From an uncultured Cyclobacteriaceae bacterium (GTDB taxonomy: Bacteria > Bacteroidota > Bacteroidia > Cytophagales > Cyclobacteriaceae): a DNA stretch of 64,000 nucleotides. The position numbers and the translations under genes are program-made. Below are positions 37,661 through 48,008 of this stretch, piece by piece; position 1 is the first letter of the stretch; each line of letters begins with the position of its first letter. Below the pieces are notes generated by a model. The model was not told the DNA's origin, made no database searches, and worked only from the letters and a program-made list of their open reading frames with translations. The stretch covers positions 1 through 64,000 of the forward strand of contig CAKZRQ010000051.1 of the NCBI GenBank assembly GCA_937146645.1, read 5' to 3'.

Positions 37661-38686
37661 ATGAGTAACAACGCAGAAAAGTTAAAAGCTTTACAACTCA
37701 CCATAGATAAACTGGAAAAAACCTACGGAAAAGGAACCGTGATGAAGCTTAGTGATAATCACGTTTTGGATATTCCTGCGATTTCCACAGGTTCTCTTGG
37801 ATTGGATATGGCATTAGGTATCGGAGGAATTCCTAGGGGAAGAGTGGTGGAAATATATGGGCCGGAATCTTCTGGTAAAACCACTTTGACTATGCATTGT
37901 ATTGCTGAAGCTCAAAAGGCTGGAGGCTTGGCTGCATTCATTGATGCTGAACATGCTTTCGATAAGTCTTATGCAGAGAAATTGGGTATCGATATTGACA
38001 ATCTTCTGATTTCCCAGCCGGATAATGGTGAGCAGGCTTTGGAGATTGCCGAGCATCTGATTCGATCAGGAGCTATCGATATTATTGTGATCGATTCCGT
38101 GGCTGCTTTGGTGCCAAAGGGAGAGCTTGAAGGAGATATGGGGGATAGTAAAATGGGACTTCAGGCTCGTTTGATGTCTCAGGCACTAAGAAAACTGACA
38201 GGAGCAATTAACAAGACAGGATGTGCTTGTATTTTCATTAACCAGTTGAGAGAAAAGATTGGGGTGATGTTCGGAAACCCTGAAACCACCACTGGAGGCA
38301 ATGCCCTTAAGTTCTATGCGTCCGTGAGATTGGATATTCGAAGAATTGGTCAGATCAAAGAGAGTGCGGATAGCGTTCTTGGAAACCGAACTAAAGTGAA
38401 GGTGGTAAAGAATAAGGTAGCTCCTCCTTTCAAAATCGTAGAATTCGACATCATGTACGGTCAGGGTATTTCCAAAGTGGGAGAAATCCTGGATCTAGGA
38501 GTGGAGTTTGATATTATCAAAAAGGCCGGTTCTTGGTTCTCGTATAACGGTGAGAAACTAGGTCAGGGACGGGACGCAGTGAAGAACATCTTGCTCGATA
38601 ATCCAGAGCTGATGGAAGAGCTCGAAGCCAAAATCAAAGGAGCAGCTGGTTTGATTCCAGTCGATCCGGAGATGGAAGAGGATTGA
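37661..38686 (+). CDS. recA: recombinase RecA
   Basis: 341 residues. Walker A is GPESSGKTT (about residues 66-74), Walker B is [13 protein letters not shown], loop L1 is [20 protein letters not shown] and loop L2 is [17 protein letters not shown]. No intein. It promotes strand exchange in homologous repair and activates SOS. An efficient bidirectional terminator follows. Confidence 0.99.
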   Translation: MSNNAEKLKALQLTIDKLEKTYGKGTVMKLSDNHVLDIPAISTGSLGLDMALGIGGIPRGRVVEIYGPESSGKTTLTMHCIAEAQKAGGLAAFIDAEHAFDKSYAEKLGIDIDNLLISQPDNGEQALEIAEHLIRSGAIDIIVIDSVAALVPKGELEGDMGDSKMGLQARLMSQALRKLTGAINKTGCACIFINQLREKIGVMFGNPETTTGGNALKFYASVRLDIRRIGQIKESADSVLGNRTKVKVVKNKVAPPFKIVEFDIMYGQGISKVGEILDLGVEFDIIKKAGSWFSYNGEKLGQGRDAVKNILLDNPELMEELEAKIKGAAGLIPVDPEMEED

Positions 38687-38703
38687 TATTATTTATAAAG
38701 CAT

Positions 38704-38735
38704 AAAAAAGGGCGGTGAATTCACCGCCCTTTTTT
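38704..38735. terminator. bidirectional terminator between recA and the permease gene
   Basis: Perfect palindrome of 16-bp arms (AAAAAAGGGCGGTGAA and its complement, no separate loop bases), with A-run and T-run on both sides. It serves recA (plus) and the convergent permease (minus). Confidence 0.92.
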
Positions 38736-38755
38736 GTATACCAAGCATTCAAACG

Positions 38756-40003
38756 TTATGCTCGAATAGCTTCCACTGGATCAAGTCTTGCAGCCAGTGT
38801 GGCGGGGACTATTCCAGATACGATTCCTATAATAGATGAAACTCCTAAGCCGAGAACGATATTCTTGAAGGAGAGTATTAAGTCTAAACTTCCTAATTGC
38901 ATAAAGCTTAGGAAGTATACTAAAATGATCCCCGTTAATCCTCCTATCAGACTTAAGCATACGGCCTCAAAAAGGAATTGGAAAAGAATGAAGTAATTCT
39001 TTGCTCCAAGGGACTTTTGGATTCCGATGATGTTAGTTCTTTCCCGAACAGATACGAACATGATATTTGCAATTCCAAACCCTCCGACTAGAATAGAGAA
39101 ACCTCCGATTACCCATCCTGCAGCAGAAATAACATCGAATATGGAACCAATGGTGTTTTGAACAAACTCAGTCTTATTCAAAGCGAAGTTATCCTCTTCC
39201 TTTGGCTTTAGACCCCGCTTCGCTCTAAGTAACCCGGCCATTTCATTTTCTAAAGCGACTAACCCTACATCATCTTCACTACCCTTAGCAGCGATGGTGG
39301 GTTCCACTCCACGCCTTCCTCCTACATAGTACATTTTACTAAATGCACCGAAAGGTATAAGTACAGTTTCGTCTTTTGATGAAATTTCAAACAGACCCTC
39401 TCCTTCTTTTTCAAACAAACCCACGACAGTGAATTTCATCCCCCTTATTTTTACTTGCTTACCGATAGCACTTTCATTGGGGAATAGGGTGTTGGCTATT
39501 TCATCTCCTATAATAGCTACGTTTCTGGCAGATTGAATTTCAGAGCCAGTGAAAAATCTCCCCGCTTCTATGGGAACATCAAAAACGTCAGGATAGGTAT
39601 CTACCACACCAGTGATTTGAGTCCCCTCAAATGCGCTCGATCCAGCCTTAACTGTAGTACCTGAGGATACAGAAATTGTAACAGCTTCGGCTGATTTAAG
39701 TCGCTCCTGGAAGAATTCGTACTCTTCAAAGGACCCAGGTGGTCGACGAAAATATTTCCACCAGGGATAGTCTCTTCCATCGTTAGTAAATGGAAATCTA
39801 CCCACATTTATTACGTTGGTTCCCAGAAAATCAAATGATGATTTGATGCTTTTTTCAAGCGAATCTACGAGGGTGAAAACTGCGATAATCGCAAAAATAC
39901 CCACCGTGACCCCAAGAAGGGATAGTACTGTTCTGGTAAGATTAGTCCTCAAAGCGCTAAAAGCGAAAAGGAAGCTCTCCCAGATTAGGCTGAGGGTTTT
40001 CAT
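38756..40003 (-). CDS. ABC transporter permease, MacB/FtsX family
   Basis: 415 residues with the MacB layout: N-terminal membrane span (NLTRTVLSLLGVTVGIFAII), a large periplasmic domain of about 230 residues (QITGVVDTYPDVFDVPIEAG, VAIIGDEIANTLFPNES), then the FtsX core of three membrane segments (VSVRERTNIIGIQKSLGAKN, LIGGLTGIILVYFL). No ATPase gene is adjacent, so it must pair with one elsewhere. Probably exports lipoproteins or a peptide, or transmits force across the envelope. Confidence 0.92.
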   Translation of the reverse strand: MKTLSLIWESFLFAFSALRTNLTRTVLSLLGVTVGIFAIIAVFTLVDSLEKSIKSSFDFLGTNVINVGRFPFTNDGRDYPWWKYFRRPPGSFEEYEFFQERLKSAEAVTISVSSGTTVKAGSSAFEGTQITGVVDTYPDVFDVPIEAGRFFTGSEIQSARNVAIIGDEIANTLFPNESAIGKQVKIRGMKFTVVGLFEKEGEGLFEISSKDETVLIPFGAFSKMYYVGGRRGVEPTIAAKGSEDDVGLVALENEMAGLLRAKRGLKPKEEDNFALNKTEFVQNTIGSIFDVISAAGWVIGGFSILVGGFGIANIMFVSVRERTNIIGIQKSLGAKNYFILFQFLFEAVCLSLIGGLTGIILVYFLSFMQLGSLDLILSFKNIVLGLGVSSIIGIVSGIVPATLAARLDPVEAIRA

Positions 40004-40066
40004 TGTTTAGTTATAGTTGGTTTGAAACAATTTGTTAAGTTAGCGGAATTTAGGCATTTTTCTTAC

Positions 40067-40074
40067 TATCTTTG
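40067..40074 (+). promoter_or_regulatory. -7 box of queA
   Basis: TATCTTTG fits TAnnTTTG, followed by the start codon 58 nt downstream. A correctly spaced -33 TTG is not clear (the nearest TTTG is about 30 nt upstream). Confidence 0.55.
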
Positions 40075-40132
40075 CACTTTTTAGAGAAGCAAAAAGCAAT
40101 ATTCAGTACTGAATTTCCACTAAAATATCTAT

Positions 40133-41182
40133 ATGAAGTTATCAAATTTCAAGTTTGAAGTTCCCCAAAAACTAGTAGCTCATTATCCTGCTGATAATCG
40201 GGATGAATCAAGGCTTATGGTCCTACATCGCGAGACAGGAGATATCGAGCACAAAGTTTTCAAGGATATAACAGATTACTTCGGTGAAGGAGATGTATTC
40301 GTCACCAATGATACCAAAGTGTTTCCTGCAAGACTTTACGGAAACAAAGAAAAGACAGGTGCAGAAATCGAAGTTTTTTTACTTCGGGAGTTGAATCCTG
40401 AGCTGAAACTCTGGGATGTATTGGTTGATCCGGCAAGAAAGATTCGTGTAGGAAACAAGTTGTATTTCGGAGATAGTGATTTGGTGGCGGAAGTTATTGA
40501 TAATACCACCTCAAGAGGAAGAACTATCAGATTCCTTTTCGATGGAACTGAGGAAGAGTTTCACAGAACTATCGATTCATTGGGAGAAACACCGTTGTTG
40601 AAGGAATTTATTGATAGAAAGGTGGAAGCAGAGGATAGGGAGAGATATCAAACGGTCTTTGCTAAAAATGTTGGGGCTGTGGCTGCACCAACAGCAGGGC
40701 TTCACTTCACGCCGCATTTGTTAAAGAGATTGGAGCTTCAGGGAGTTGATGTGACTTCCATTACCCTACATGTTGGACTTGGTACTTTTAGAAAAGTGGA
40801 GGTAGAAGATTTGACCAAACACAAAATGGATTCGGAGAACTACTTCATTCCAAGTGAAACTGTTGATTTGGTAAATAGAGCTTTGGACAATAAAAAGCGT
40901 GTGGTTTCAGTAGGTACAACTTCTTTGAAAACAGTTGAATCTTCAGTAACTGCGAATGGCCATTTGAAAGAAAGCTCTGGATGGACCGATAAATTTATTA
41001 TCCCTCCATACGAGTTTAAGATTGCAAATTCGCTGATCACTAATTTCCATTTACCAGAGTCTACGCTTCTTATGACAGCGGCGGCATTTGGTGGATACGA
41101 CTTGGTGATGAAAGCTTATAAAGAAGCGATCAAGCAGAAATACAAGTTCTTCTCCTATGGAGATGCAATGTTGATTCTATAA
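40133..41182 (+). CDS. queA: tRNA preQ1(34) S-adenosylmethionine ribosyltransferase-isomerase
   Basis: 349 residues. Family motifs: [20 protein letters not shown] at the start, [54 protein letters not shown] and TSLKTVESS. It makes epoxyqueuosine in the tRNA anticodon from SAM. Only queA is seen here; other queuosine genes are not in the window. A terminator follows. Confidence 0.98.
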   Translation: MKLSNFKFEVPQKLVAHYPADNRDESRLMVLHRETGDIEHKVFKDITDYFGEGDVFVTNDTKVFPARLYGNKEKTGAEIEVFLLRELNPELKLWDVLVDPARKIRVGNKLYFGDSDLVAEVIDNTTSRGRTIRFLFDGTEEEFHRTIDSLGETPLLKEFIDRKVEAEDRERYQTVFAKNVGAVAAPTAGLHFTPHLLKRLELQGVDVTSITLHVGLGTFRKVEVEDLTKHKMDSENYFIPSETVDLVNRALDNKKRVVSVGTTSLKTVESSVTANGHLKESSGWTDKFIIPPYEFKIANSLITNFHLPESTLLMTAAAFGGYDLVMKAYKEAIKQKYKFFSYGDAMLIL

Positions 41183-41189
41183 AACATTT

Positions 41190-41211
41190 AGCCCCGAAAG
41201 GGGCTTTTTTT
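41190..41211 (+). terminator. intrinsic terminator after queA
   Basis: Stem AGCCCC-GAAA-GGGGCT followed by seven T, 7 nt after the stop codon. Confidence 0.92.
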
Positions 41212-41230
41212 ATCTCTAATTTGAATTGAT

Positions 41231-41899
41231 TTGAAAAGGTATGCTGTAATAGTTGCGGGAGGAAAAGGTACTCGAATGGGTAAGGAGCTCCCTAAGCAAT
41301 TTTTGCCTCTGGGAGGCAAAGCGCTTCTGATGCATACCTTGGAAAAATTTCAGCTCGCAGATTCTGAATGCGAAATCATTTTGGTCTTACCAGCTTCAGA
41401 AATTGAACTTTGGCAAAGCCTAATTCAAGAACATGATTTTAAAATCCCACATACCTTAGTGGAAGGTGGACAAAGCCGATTCCAATCCGTAAAAAACGGG
41501 ATTTCATCCATCCCTTCCAGTGAAGGTTTAGTAGCTATTCATGACGGGGTTCGCCCTTTCGTTTCTGAAAAAGTAATCAATCAAGCATTTTTAACAGCAA
41601 AGCAAGAAGGAAGTGCGATTCCTGTAGTTACTCTGAAAGACTCCATACGTAAGGTAGATGATGGGGCTTCAATTTTTCAGGACAGAAATCGGTTCAGGCT
41701 TGTTCAAACTCCTCAAACTTTCAGACTAGAAGAGATCAAGAAGGCATTTGAAGCAGAGGAGTCTGGGTTATTTACAGATGACGCCACCGTCTATGAGTAT
41801 GGTGGCAAGCAAGTGACTTTGATTGAGGGAAACCGGGAAAATATAAAGATTACCACACCTGAGGATTTGGACTACGCCGAGTACCTTTTGAAGAAATAG
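41231..41899 (+). CDS. ispD: 2-C-methyl-D-erythritol 4-phosphate cytidylyltransferase
   Basis: 222 residues. It starts at TTG 41231 (MKRYAVIVAGGKGTRMGKEL); the frame has a stop three codons earlier and no ATG before the AGGKGTRM nucleotide loop, so TTG decides the start. Other motifs: PKQFLPLGGKALLMHTLEKF, VAIHDGVRPFVS and QTPQTFRLEEI, and the acidic DDATVYEY. It makes CDP-ME in the MEP isoprenoid route. Confidence 0.95.
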   Translation: MKRYAVIVAGGKGTRMGKELPKQFLPLGGKALLMHTLEKFQLADSECEIILVLPASEIELWQSLIQEHDFKIPHTLVEGGQSRFQSVKNGISSIPSSEGLVAIHDGVRPFVSEKVINQAFLTAKQEGSAIPVVTLKDSIRKVDDGASIFQDRNRFRLVQTPQTFRLEEIKKAFEAEESGLFTDDATVYEYGGKQVTLIEGNRENIKITTPEDLDYAEYLLKK

Positions 41900-42028
41900 G
41901 GAAAACCTCCATTTCATTTACCGACTTTTTTGATTGCTTTACCGACTTTTCGGAGTGTATCGCCTATTGGGTCTCAGCCAGCATGTACTTCTGATGTAAG
42001 TTTGAGCATCATTAAAACAAAAAGAGAC

Positions 42029-42832
42029 ATGCCAGCTAATAAATCATCAAACGACTCAGGAATAATCTTCGGATTTGTAATTATCGCGATCGGAGTTTTG
42101 ATACTCCTCAGCAAGCTAGGATTCTTTGTCCCAGGCTGGATTCTTTCATGGCCCATGATATTAGTGGCCATAGGAACCTTCACTTTAATCAAGCACGGGT
42201 TTAGAAGTTTCTTCGGATCCTTAATGCTCGGAATTGGATTATACTTCCTCTTTGAAAGAGAGTTTGGATTTGATTTCGGAATTGAACGCTACATTTTTCC
42301 AGTCGCGCTCATACTGCTCGGAATTTATTTTGTGACTCAAAGAAATCGTGATAATAAGATATTATCTGATATCGATAAGGAACTCAAGAAAAGCATGAAG
42401 GATGCAAATGACTCATTAAACAGCTCGCTCGGAGGGACTTCAAGCACCGGAAGTAGCCAATCCAATCCTTTTATGTCAGCCGGATCCACTTTCAATGATC
42501 GTCTAAATATTGATGCCATCTTCAGTGGAGTGAACAAAAGAGTAATGTCCAAAAACTTCCAGGGAGGTAAGATCACTGCAGCCTTTGGTGGAGCGGACAT
42601 CGACTTCTCACAAGCTGATTTTAATGGGATCGCCACTATTCAGGTGGATGTCATCTTTGGAGGAATGAAGCTAATAGTACCTCCGCATTGGGACGTGAGA
42701 ACAGAAGTTTCAAATATCGCTGCAGGCATAGATGATAATAGAATTTATCGTGAAGCAGAGGTAGATCCTGAAAAGGTCCTATTGTTAAAGGGTACGGTAC
42801 TATTCGGTGGTTTGGAAATCAAATCATTTTAA
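42029..42832 (+). CDS. LiaF-like / DUF5668 membrane protein
   Basis: 267 residues from ATG 42029. Four short hydrophobic segments (IIFGFVIIAIGVLILLSKLG, WPMILVAIGTFTLI, FGSLMLGIGLYFLF, YIFPVALILLGIYF), then a Gly/Ser linker and a beta-rich C-terminal domain (GGADIDFSQADFNG, FGGMKLIVPPHWDVR, VLFGGLEIKSF) like the LiaF/cell-wall-active response domain. It is followed by a LytS/LytTR pair, an arrangement paralleling the LiaFSR idea in which the membrane protein controls the kinase. Confidence 0.82.
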   Translation: MPANKSSNDSGIIFGFVIIAIGVLILLSKLGFFVPGWILSWPMILVAIGTFTLIKHGFRSFFGSLMLGIGLYFLFEREFGFDFGIERYIFPVALILLGIYFVTQRNRDNKILSDIDKELKKSMKDANDSLNSSLGGTSSTGSSQSNPFMSAGSTFNDRLNIDAIFSGVNKRVMSKNFQGGKITAAFGGADIDFSQADFNGIATIQVDVIFGGMKLIVPPHWDVRTEVSNIAAGIDDNRIYREAEVDPEKVLLLKGTVLFGGLEIKSF

Positions 42833-42862
42833 CGAGATTCCACGAGGCTAACCTATAAAGAC

Positions 42863-43900
42863 TTGTTTTCAAAAGCATTTACTAAACCAACTACTGCCAA
42901 CTGGATCATCCAGGGAGCCAATTTGATTTGGTTCCTTGGATGTTTTCTTTTGCTCAGATGGTATGGAATTGAAATCGAGTATGCTATAGCAGATGCCTTT
43001 CTTTTTGCACTGGTCTTTTTCGCGGGAGTCAGTATTCTGGATCGGATTTTTAGCTTTTACATGCCGAGAGGTGGCAATAACTGGTTGCTTCTGGCAGTGC
43101 CCTTATTTCTAAGTGCTATTGGTATTGCCATTCATTTTTATTCCTTGAAGTTTTTCTTTGAAGACTCTGAATTCATGGAGTTTCAAAGTCTTGTGATTCC
43201 AATAAGATGGTCCGTCCTTTGGGTCAGTTTTACCCTTGTGACTTTGATAGCTTTGGTGGTAGCCAAACTAGAGCTTCAAGAAGAATCCCAAAGAAGGGAG
43301 AACATGATGAAGGACTTATCAAAGGAGGCAGAGCTCGCTCAGCTTCGTCAGCAGCTTCAACCTCACTTCCTTTTCAATAGCCTTAATTCCATCAATGCCC
43401 TGGTGATGAGTAAGCCTGAGAGAGCCAGAGAAATGGTGATTCAGCTTTCAGATTTCCTCAGGGGAACCATCAGGAAGGATTCTCAAGAGGCGGTTACTCT
43501 AGAGGAGGAGCTCGGGTATCTAAGACTATATCTCGAGATCGAGAAGGTACGATTTGGTCATAGATTAGAAGTCGAATTTAAAATCTCTGAGGATGCTGAA
43601 AGCCTTCTCGTTCCACAGCTATTAATTCAGCCACTATTAGAAAATGCGATAAAGCATGGCTTATACGGAGTCACTGATGATGTCAAGATTTTATTTAATG
43701 CGAAGAAGGAGGGAGGCTATCTGAATATAACCCTGGAGAACCCTTTCGATCCGGATCATGCTGCCCCAGCCGGAACCGGCTTTGGATTAAGCTCCGTGGA
43801 TCGAAGATTATTTTTACTTTATGGACGAAAAGATCTCCTAACTACTGAGAAACTGGATGACACTTTCCGAGTAAATCTTAAAATCCCACAATCCAAATGA
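42863..43900 (+). CDS. LytS/YpdA-type sensor histidine kinase
   Basis: 345 residues from TTG 42863; no ATG lies between the in-frame stop of the previous gene and the coding region. Four membrane segments in the first 140 residues, then the His_kinase motif LAQLRQQLQPHFLFNSLNSI (phospho-His) and a HATPase part with LLIQPLLENAIKHGLYG and GTGFGLSSVDRRL. It overlaps the LytTR regulator by 4 nt. Likely inhibited or activated by the LiaF-like neighbour. Confidence 0.92.
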   Translation: MFSKAFTKPTTANWIIQGANLIWFLGCFLLLRWYGIEIEYAIADAFLFALVFFAGVSILDRIFSFYMPRGGNNWLLLAVPLFLSAIGIAIHFYSLKFFFEDSEFMEFQSLVIPIRWSVLWVSFTLVTLIALVVAKLELQEESQRRENMMKDLSKEAELAQLRQQLQPHFLFNSLNSINALVMSKPERAREMVIQLSDFLRGTIRKDSQEAVTLEEELGYLRLYLEIEKVRFGHRLEVEFKISEDAESLLVPQLLIQPLLENAIKHGLYGVTDDVKILFNAKKEGGYLNITLENPFDPDHAAPAGTGFGLSSVDRRLFLLYGRKDLLTTEKLDDTFRVNLKIPQSK

Positions 43901-44625
43901 TACGAACACTGATCATAGATGATGAGCCTTTAGCTGCGGGTGTGGTGGAGGAATACCTATCTTCTTTTACCCAGTTTGAAATTGTGGGTATTTGCCACAA
44001 TGGATTCGAAGGGTTAAAAAGCATTCAGGAATTGAAGCCTGATTTGATATTTCTCGATGTCCAGATGCCCAAAATCACCGGCTTCGAAATGTTGGAACTG
44101 GTGGACGACCCACCGGCTGTGATTTTTACCACAGCCTTTGATGAGTATGCGGTCAAGGCTTTCGATGCCAAAGCGATCGATTATTTATTAAAGCCTTTTT
44201 CGAAAGATCGATTCACTCAGGCCATCGATCGGTATTTGGCCCAATCTAAATCCGAGGATTCGGAGGGGCCTGAAGACATAACGGCTTTGGCAGAAAAAAG
44301 TAGCCGACTAGTTGTGAGGGTAAAAAATGAAATTAAAGTCATCGCAACATCAGATGTGGTGTACTTTGAAGCTCAGGATGATTACGTGGCGATACATACT
44401 GAAGACGGAAAGTATCTGAAAAAGATGACAATGAAATCCCTCGAAACTTCTTTGGGCGAAAGCCCTTTCGTCAGGTCTCATAGATCCTATCTGGTCAATA
44501 TGAATCAGATTTCGAAAATCGAGCCATACGAGAAGGATCACTACATCCTGAAACTAAAAAGTGGGGATTCTATTCCTGTGAGCAAGTCGGGCTATTCCAG
44601 ACTTCGCCAGGTTTTAGGTATATAA
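43897..44625 (+). CDS. LytTR-family response regulator
   Basis: 242 residues. Receiver with IIDDEPLAAG, phospho-acceptor in LIFLDVQMPKITG, and LLKPFSKDRF. The C-terminal LytTR domain (RLVVRVKNEIKVIATSDVVY ... FVRSHRSYLVNMNQISKIEP) binds direct repeats in promoters. Coupled to the kinase by ATGA. Together with the LiaF-like protein it forms a cell-envelope signalling unit (inference). Confidence 0.94.
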   Translation: MIRTLIIDDEPLAAGVVEEYLSSFTQFEIVGICHNGFEGLKSIQELKPDLIFLDVQMPKITGFEMLELVDDPPAVIFTTAFDEYAVKAFDAKAIDYLLKPFSKDRFTQAIDRYLAQSKSEDSEGPEDITALAEKSSRLVVRVKNEIKVIATSDVVYFEAQDDYVAIHTEDGKYLKKMTMKSLETSLGESPFVRSHRSYLVNMNQISKIEPYEKDHYILKLKSGDSIPVSKSGYSRLRQVLGI

Positions 44626-44647
44626 AAAAAGCCCCTCGAAAGGGGCT
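44624..44647 (-). terminator. terminator of the DUF2795-like gene
   Basis: Minus strand: AGCCCCT-TTCG-AGGGGCT stem followed by T7. On the plus strand no T-run follows, so it mainly serves the minus-strand gene. Confidence 0.85.
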
Positions 44648-44652
44648 CAGAT

Positions 44653-44874
44653 TTAATATTCGTCTTCGTTAAAGAAGAAGTCGTCTTTGGTCGGATAATC
44701 CGGCCATATCTCCTCAATGGTCTCGTACGGCTCACCGTCATCCTCCAGTTCCTGAAGGTTCTCCACCACTTCCATGGGAGCGCCAGATCGAATTCCATAG
44801 TCGATCAACTCATCCTTAGTGGCTGGCCATGGGGCATCTTCTAAATATGAAGCTAGTTCAAGTGTCCAGTACAT
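44653..44874 (-). CDS. DUF2795-like small acidic protein
   Basis: 73 residues, very acidic. It contains DAPWPATKDELIDYGIRSGA followed by PMEVVENLQELEDDGEPYETI and ends YPTKDDFFFNEDEY, a conserved small Bacteroidota protein related to DUF2795. Function unknown. Stand-alone gene with its own terminator. Confidence 0.82.
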   Translation of the reverse strand: MYWTLELASYLEDAPWPATKDELIDYGIRSGAPMEVVENLQELEDDGEPYETIEEIWPDYPTKDDFFFNEDEY

Positions 44875-44952
44875 AGTTATTTGTTTTTAATCGTTCCGGA
44901 TTTTAAAGTGTGCAAAAGTATAAATTTTTTGAAATATCTAATCTTCTACTGA

Positions 44953-46200
44953 TTATTTATAAGAAAGTTGTCTAAGTATATAATTTTTTACGTCAACTTT
45001 TCTCTTCAAGCCAGCCAATTTTTTCATCATCGCGATTTCAAAATCTTTGGTCTGAACGCGGAAATTTTCAGAATTGTTCTGAGCGTTCTCTAATTCAGTT
45101 TGATCCCTTCTTAATAGGTCTTTCAGCAAAGCCGTTTTCAATCTTTTCTGATCATCTTCAGGCCTCTCATGATAGTCCTCGTACTTATTATTGATCAGTC
45201 TTTCTAGGAATGACTTTTCGAAAACGATATCCGTAAAAAACTGATAGGACTTGGACGCCATTTTGGCTTCTCTCGGTTTTCTGTGAGGAAGCTTTTTCCA
45301 GTCCTGCTGGATCGCTTTGGCACTTTCGATCACCTCTCGACTATTTGGCTGATTAGCCAGATCTTTCATCTTTTGGCTAAGCTCTTCCACCTTTCTCATG
45401 ACCTCACGCGGATGCATGGTAGGCCCAGGGTTCAGGGCTCGCTTATATTTAGAGAAGATTCGATTATTCAATTTTGAAAACTCATCCCAAAGTGGCTGTC
45501 TTCTTTCCGCTGGGACTTTGCCGGAAGCTTTCCACTCCTTCTGAATTCTCCTGGATATTTCAAAAGCCTGTTTCACATCCGTCATAGCAAAAGCATCTCT
45601 TGCCTGCACCACTAGAGCTTCATAAACTTTGATATTCTCATCCGCCTGAAGTGAAAGTCCCTCGTAATAGTGCCGTCTGCTCTCGAAGAAAGTCTGAACC
45701 GCATTCTCGAAAGTTTCCTCGATCTCCTCCTGAAATTCCTTATCCACGGGACCGGTTTTGATCCATCGTAACTTCAGGTCTTTATAAAATTCGGTGGTTT
45801 CTTTCCAGTCGGTATCATGCATTTTGGATTCAGCTTCCTGAATCAAAGCTTTTTTCAGCTCCAGATTCTTGGCTCGATTTCCAGCGATGATTTCATTGAG
45901 ATACTTTTCCTGACCTTCCAGATCTTCGATCAAAGGCACAAAATCACCTAAGGCATCAGCCTGCAGCAAAGACTCCTTTAAATGAACCAGTTTCATTAAG
46001 AAAGAACCCTTGTTTTGATTTTCTGAGATGTCAGATTTGAGCTTTTCTACCTTGTCCACAAGCATGGAAAATCGGTTCTCAAAATAGGCGATGGTGGAGG
46101 CTTCATCTTCTTTGACTTCTCCTATCTCACGATCTTCCTGACCCAAAAATCCCTTCAAAAAAACTTTATTGTCTTTAATATATCCGTAGGGATGCTCCAT
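44953..46200 (-). CDS. DUF349 domain protein
   Basis: 415 residues, almost entirely helical and charged. Three to four repeats of the DUF349 pattern, each with a W-K motif: HDTDWKETTEFYKDLKLRWI, EISRRIQKEWKASGKVPAER, SAKAIQQDWKKLPHRKPRE. Coiled-coil-like and cytosolic. Function not established. Divergent from ettA. Confidence 0.85.
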   Translation of the reverse strand: MEHPYGYIKDNKVFLKGFLGQEDREIGEVKEDEASTIAYFENRFSMLVDKVEKLKSDISENQNKGSFLMKLVHLKESLLQADALGDFVPLIEDLEGQEKYLNEIIAGNRAKNLELKKALIQEAESKMHDTDWKETTEFYKDLKLRWIKTGPVDKEFQEEIEETFENAVQTFFESRRHYYEGLSLQADENIKVYEALVVQARDAFAMTDVKQAFEISRRIQKEWKASGKVPAERRQPLWDEFSKLNNRIFSKYKRALNPGPTMHPREVMRKVEELSQKMKDLANQPNSREVIESAKAIQQDWKKLPHRKPREAKMASKSYQFFTDIVFEKSFLERLINNKYEDYHERPEDDQKRLKTALLKDLLRRDQTELENAQNNSENFRVQTKDFEIAMMKKLAGLKRKVDVKNYILRQLSYK

Positions 46201-46328
46201 GTACTCAATAGGTTAGTTGGTGGCTTTCAATTTTTGCAAATTAATTAATTCAAATGCACTTATCCTAAGAAAGGGCTTTTTTTGCCATCTTTGGATTTTA
46301 GGCTAAAATCACAACGAAAAAATAACCC

Positions 46329-48008
46329 ATGAGTGCAGAAAAAATCATCTTTTCCATGGCCGGTGTCTCCAAGATTTATCCGCCACAGAAAAAAGTCCTG
46401 AACAACATTTACCTCTCCTTTTTTTATGGTGCCAAAATCGGTGTTCTTGGTCTGAATGGATCGGGTAAATCATCTCTTTTGAGAATCATTGCTGGTGTGG
46501 ATAAGGAATACCAGGGAGAAGTGGTTTTCTCACCAGGTTATTCCGTTGGGATGCTAGAACAGGAGCCTCAGCTGGATCCAAGCAAAACGGTGAAGGAAGT
46601 GGTGGAGGAAGCAGTGGCTGAAACGGTTGGGCTTCTCAAGGAATTCGAAGAGATTAATGAGAAGTTCATGGATCCTGCGGTCATGGAAGATCCGGATAAA
46701 ATGAATGATTTAATCGAGCGACAGGGAGAAGTTCAGGAGAAGCTGGATGCTGCAAATGCCTGGGAGCTGGACGTGATGCTGGATAAGGCTATGGATGCGC
46801 TGAGACTTCCTCCGGCAGAAGCCAATGTAGAAAATCTCTCTGGTGGTGAGAAGCGAAGAGTAGCACTTTGTCGACTTTTACTTCAGGAGCCAGATGTATT
46901 GCTTCTGGATGAACCGACTAACCACCTGGATGCCGAGTCGGTGCTATGGCTGGAACAGCATCTACAGCAATACAAAGGAACTGTCATCGCGGTAACTCAC
47001 GACCGGTATTTCCTGGATAATGTGGCCGGTTGGATTTTGGAGCTTGACAGGGGAGAAGGGATTCCATGGAAGGGAAACTATTCTTCATGGCTGGATCAAA
47101 AGCAAAATCGATTAAAGCAGGAAGAAAAGACAGAATCTAAGAGACAGAAAACCTTGCAGCGAGAACTGGAGTGGATTCGTATGACACCAAAGGCCAAGCA
47201 GGCCAAAGGAAAGGCACGACTCAGTGCTTACGATAAACTGATGGGAGAAGAGGCCAAGGAGAAAGAAGCGAAGCTGGAGCTTTTCATTCCACCTGGTCCA
47301 AGATTAGGTTCTAAAGTGATTGAGGTAAACGGGGTGTCCAAAGCATTCGGTGAAAAGTTGCTTTTTGAAGATCTGACTTTTGCTTTGCCGCAAGGGGGAA
47401 TAGTGGGAGTGATCGGACCAAATGGTGCCGGTAAGTCCACACTTTTTAAATTGATCACGGGTCAGGAAACACCCGATTCCGGGAATTTCGAAGTAGGAGA
47501 AACGGTGCAACTGGCCTATGTGGACCAGGGGCATGATAATCTGGAGGCTGGGAAGACAGTTTATCAGACCATCTCGGAGGGAAATGAATTTATCAAGCTC
47601 GGGAATAAGGAAGTCAATGCTCGGGCTTATGTTTCCAAATTCAACTTTGCCGGGTCGGATCAAGAAAAGAAGGTGGGTGTGCTTTCAGGTGGAGAAAGGA
47701 ACCGAGTTCACCTTGCCTTGACCTTAAAGGAGGGTGGAAACCTTTTGCTTCTGGATGAGCCAACCAATGACCTGGATGTAAATACGCTAAGAGCGCTTGA
47801 GGAAGCACTTGAGAATTTTGGTGGATGTGCTGTGATAATATCCCACGATCGTTGGTTCCTGGATAGAATCTGTACGCATATTTTGGCTTTCGAAGGAGAT
47901 TCTCAGGTGTATTGGTTTGAGGGAAATTTCACGGACTATGAGGAAAACAAGAAGAAGCGTCTTGGGGATATAGCTCCGAAAAGAATTCGATACAAGAGTT
48001 TGAAGTAA
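46329..48008 (+). CDS. ettA: energy-dependent translational throttle protein EttA (ABC-F)
   Basis: 559 residues. Two ABC domains: Walker [10 protein letters not shown] (about 41-49) and GPNGAGKST (about 364); signatures LSGGEKRR and LSGGERNR; Walker [13 protein letters not shown] and [12 protein letters not shown]. The inter-domain linker [20 protein letters not shown] matches EttA. No membrane part. It gates ribosomes entering elongation according to the ATP/ADP ratio. The last 50 codons lie inside the left copy of the direct repeat; a decayed copy is at 53327-53477. Confidence 0.96.
   Translation: MSAEKIIFSMAGVSKIYPPQKKVLNNIYLSFFYGAKIGVLGLNGSGKSSLLRIIAGVDKEYQGEVVFSPGYSVGMLEQEPQLDPSKTVKEVVEEAVAETVGLLKEFEEINEKFMDPAVMEDPDKMNDLIERQGEVQEKLDAANAWELDVMLDKAMDALRLPPAEANVENLSGGEKRRVALCRLLLQEPDVLLLDEPTNHLDAESVLWLEQHLQQYKGTVIAVTHDRYFLDNVAGWILELDRGEGIPWKGNYSSWLDQKQNRLKQEEKTESKRQKTLQRELEWIRMTPKAKQAKGKARLSAYDKLMGEEAKEKEAKLELFIPPGPRLGSKVIEVNGVSKAFGEKLLFEDLTFALPQGGIVGVIGPNGAGKSTLFKLITGQETPDSGNFEVGETVQLAYVDQGHDNLEAGKTVYQTISEGNEFIKLGNKEVNARAYVSKFNFAGSDQEKKVGVLSGGERNRVHLALTLKEGGNLLLLDEPTNDLDVNTLRALEEALENFGGCAVIISHDRWFLDRICTHILAFEGDSQVYWFEGNFTDYEENKKKRLGDIAPKRIRYKSLK

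Noticed and set aside
44592..44798. Plus/minus shadow ORFs beside the DUF2795-like gene
   Set aside because: Arg/Trp-rich shadow readings of the DUF2795-like gene and of the terminator.
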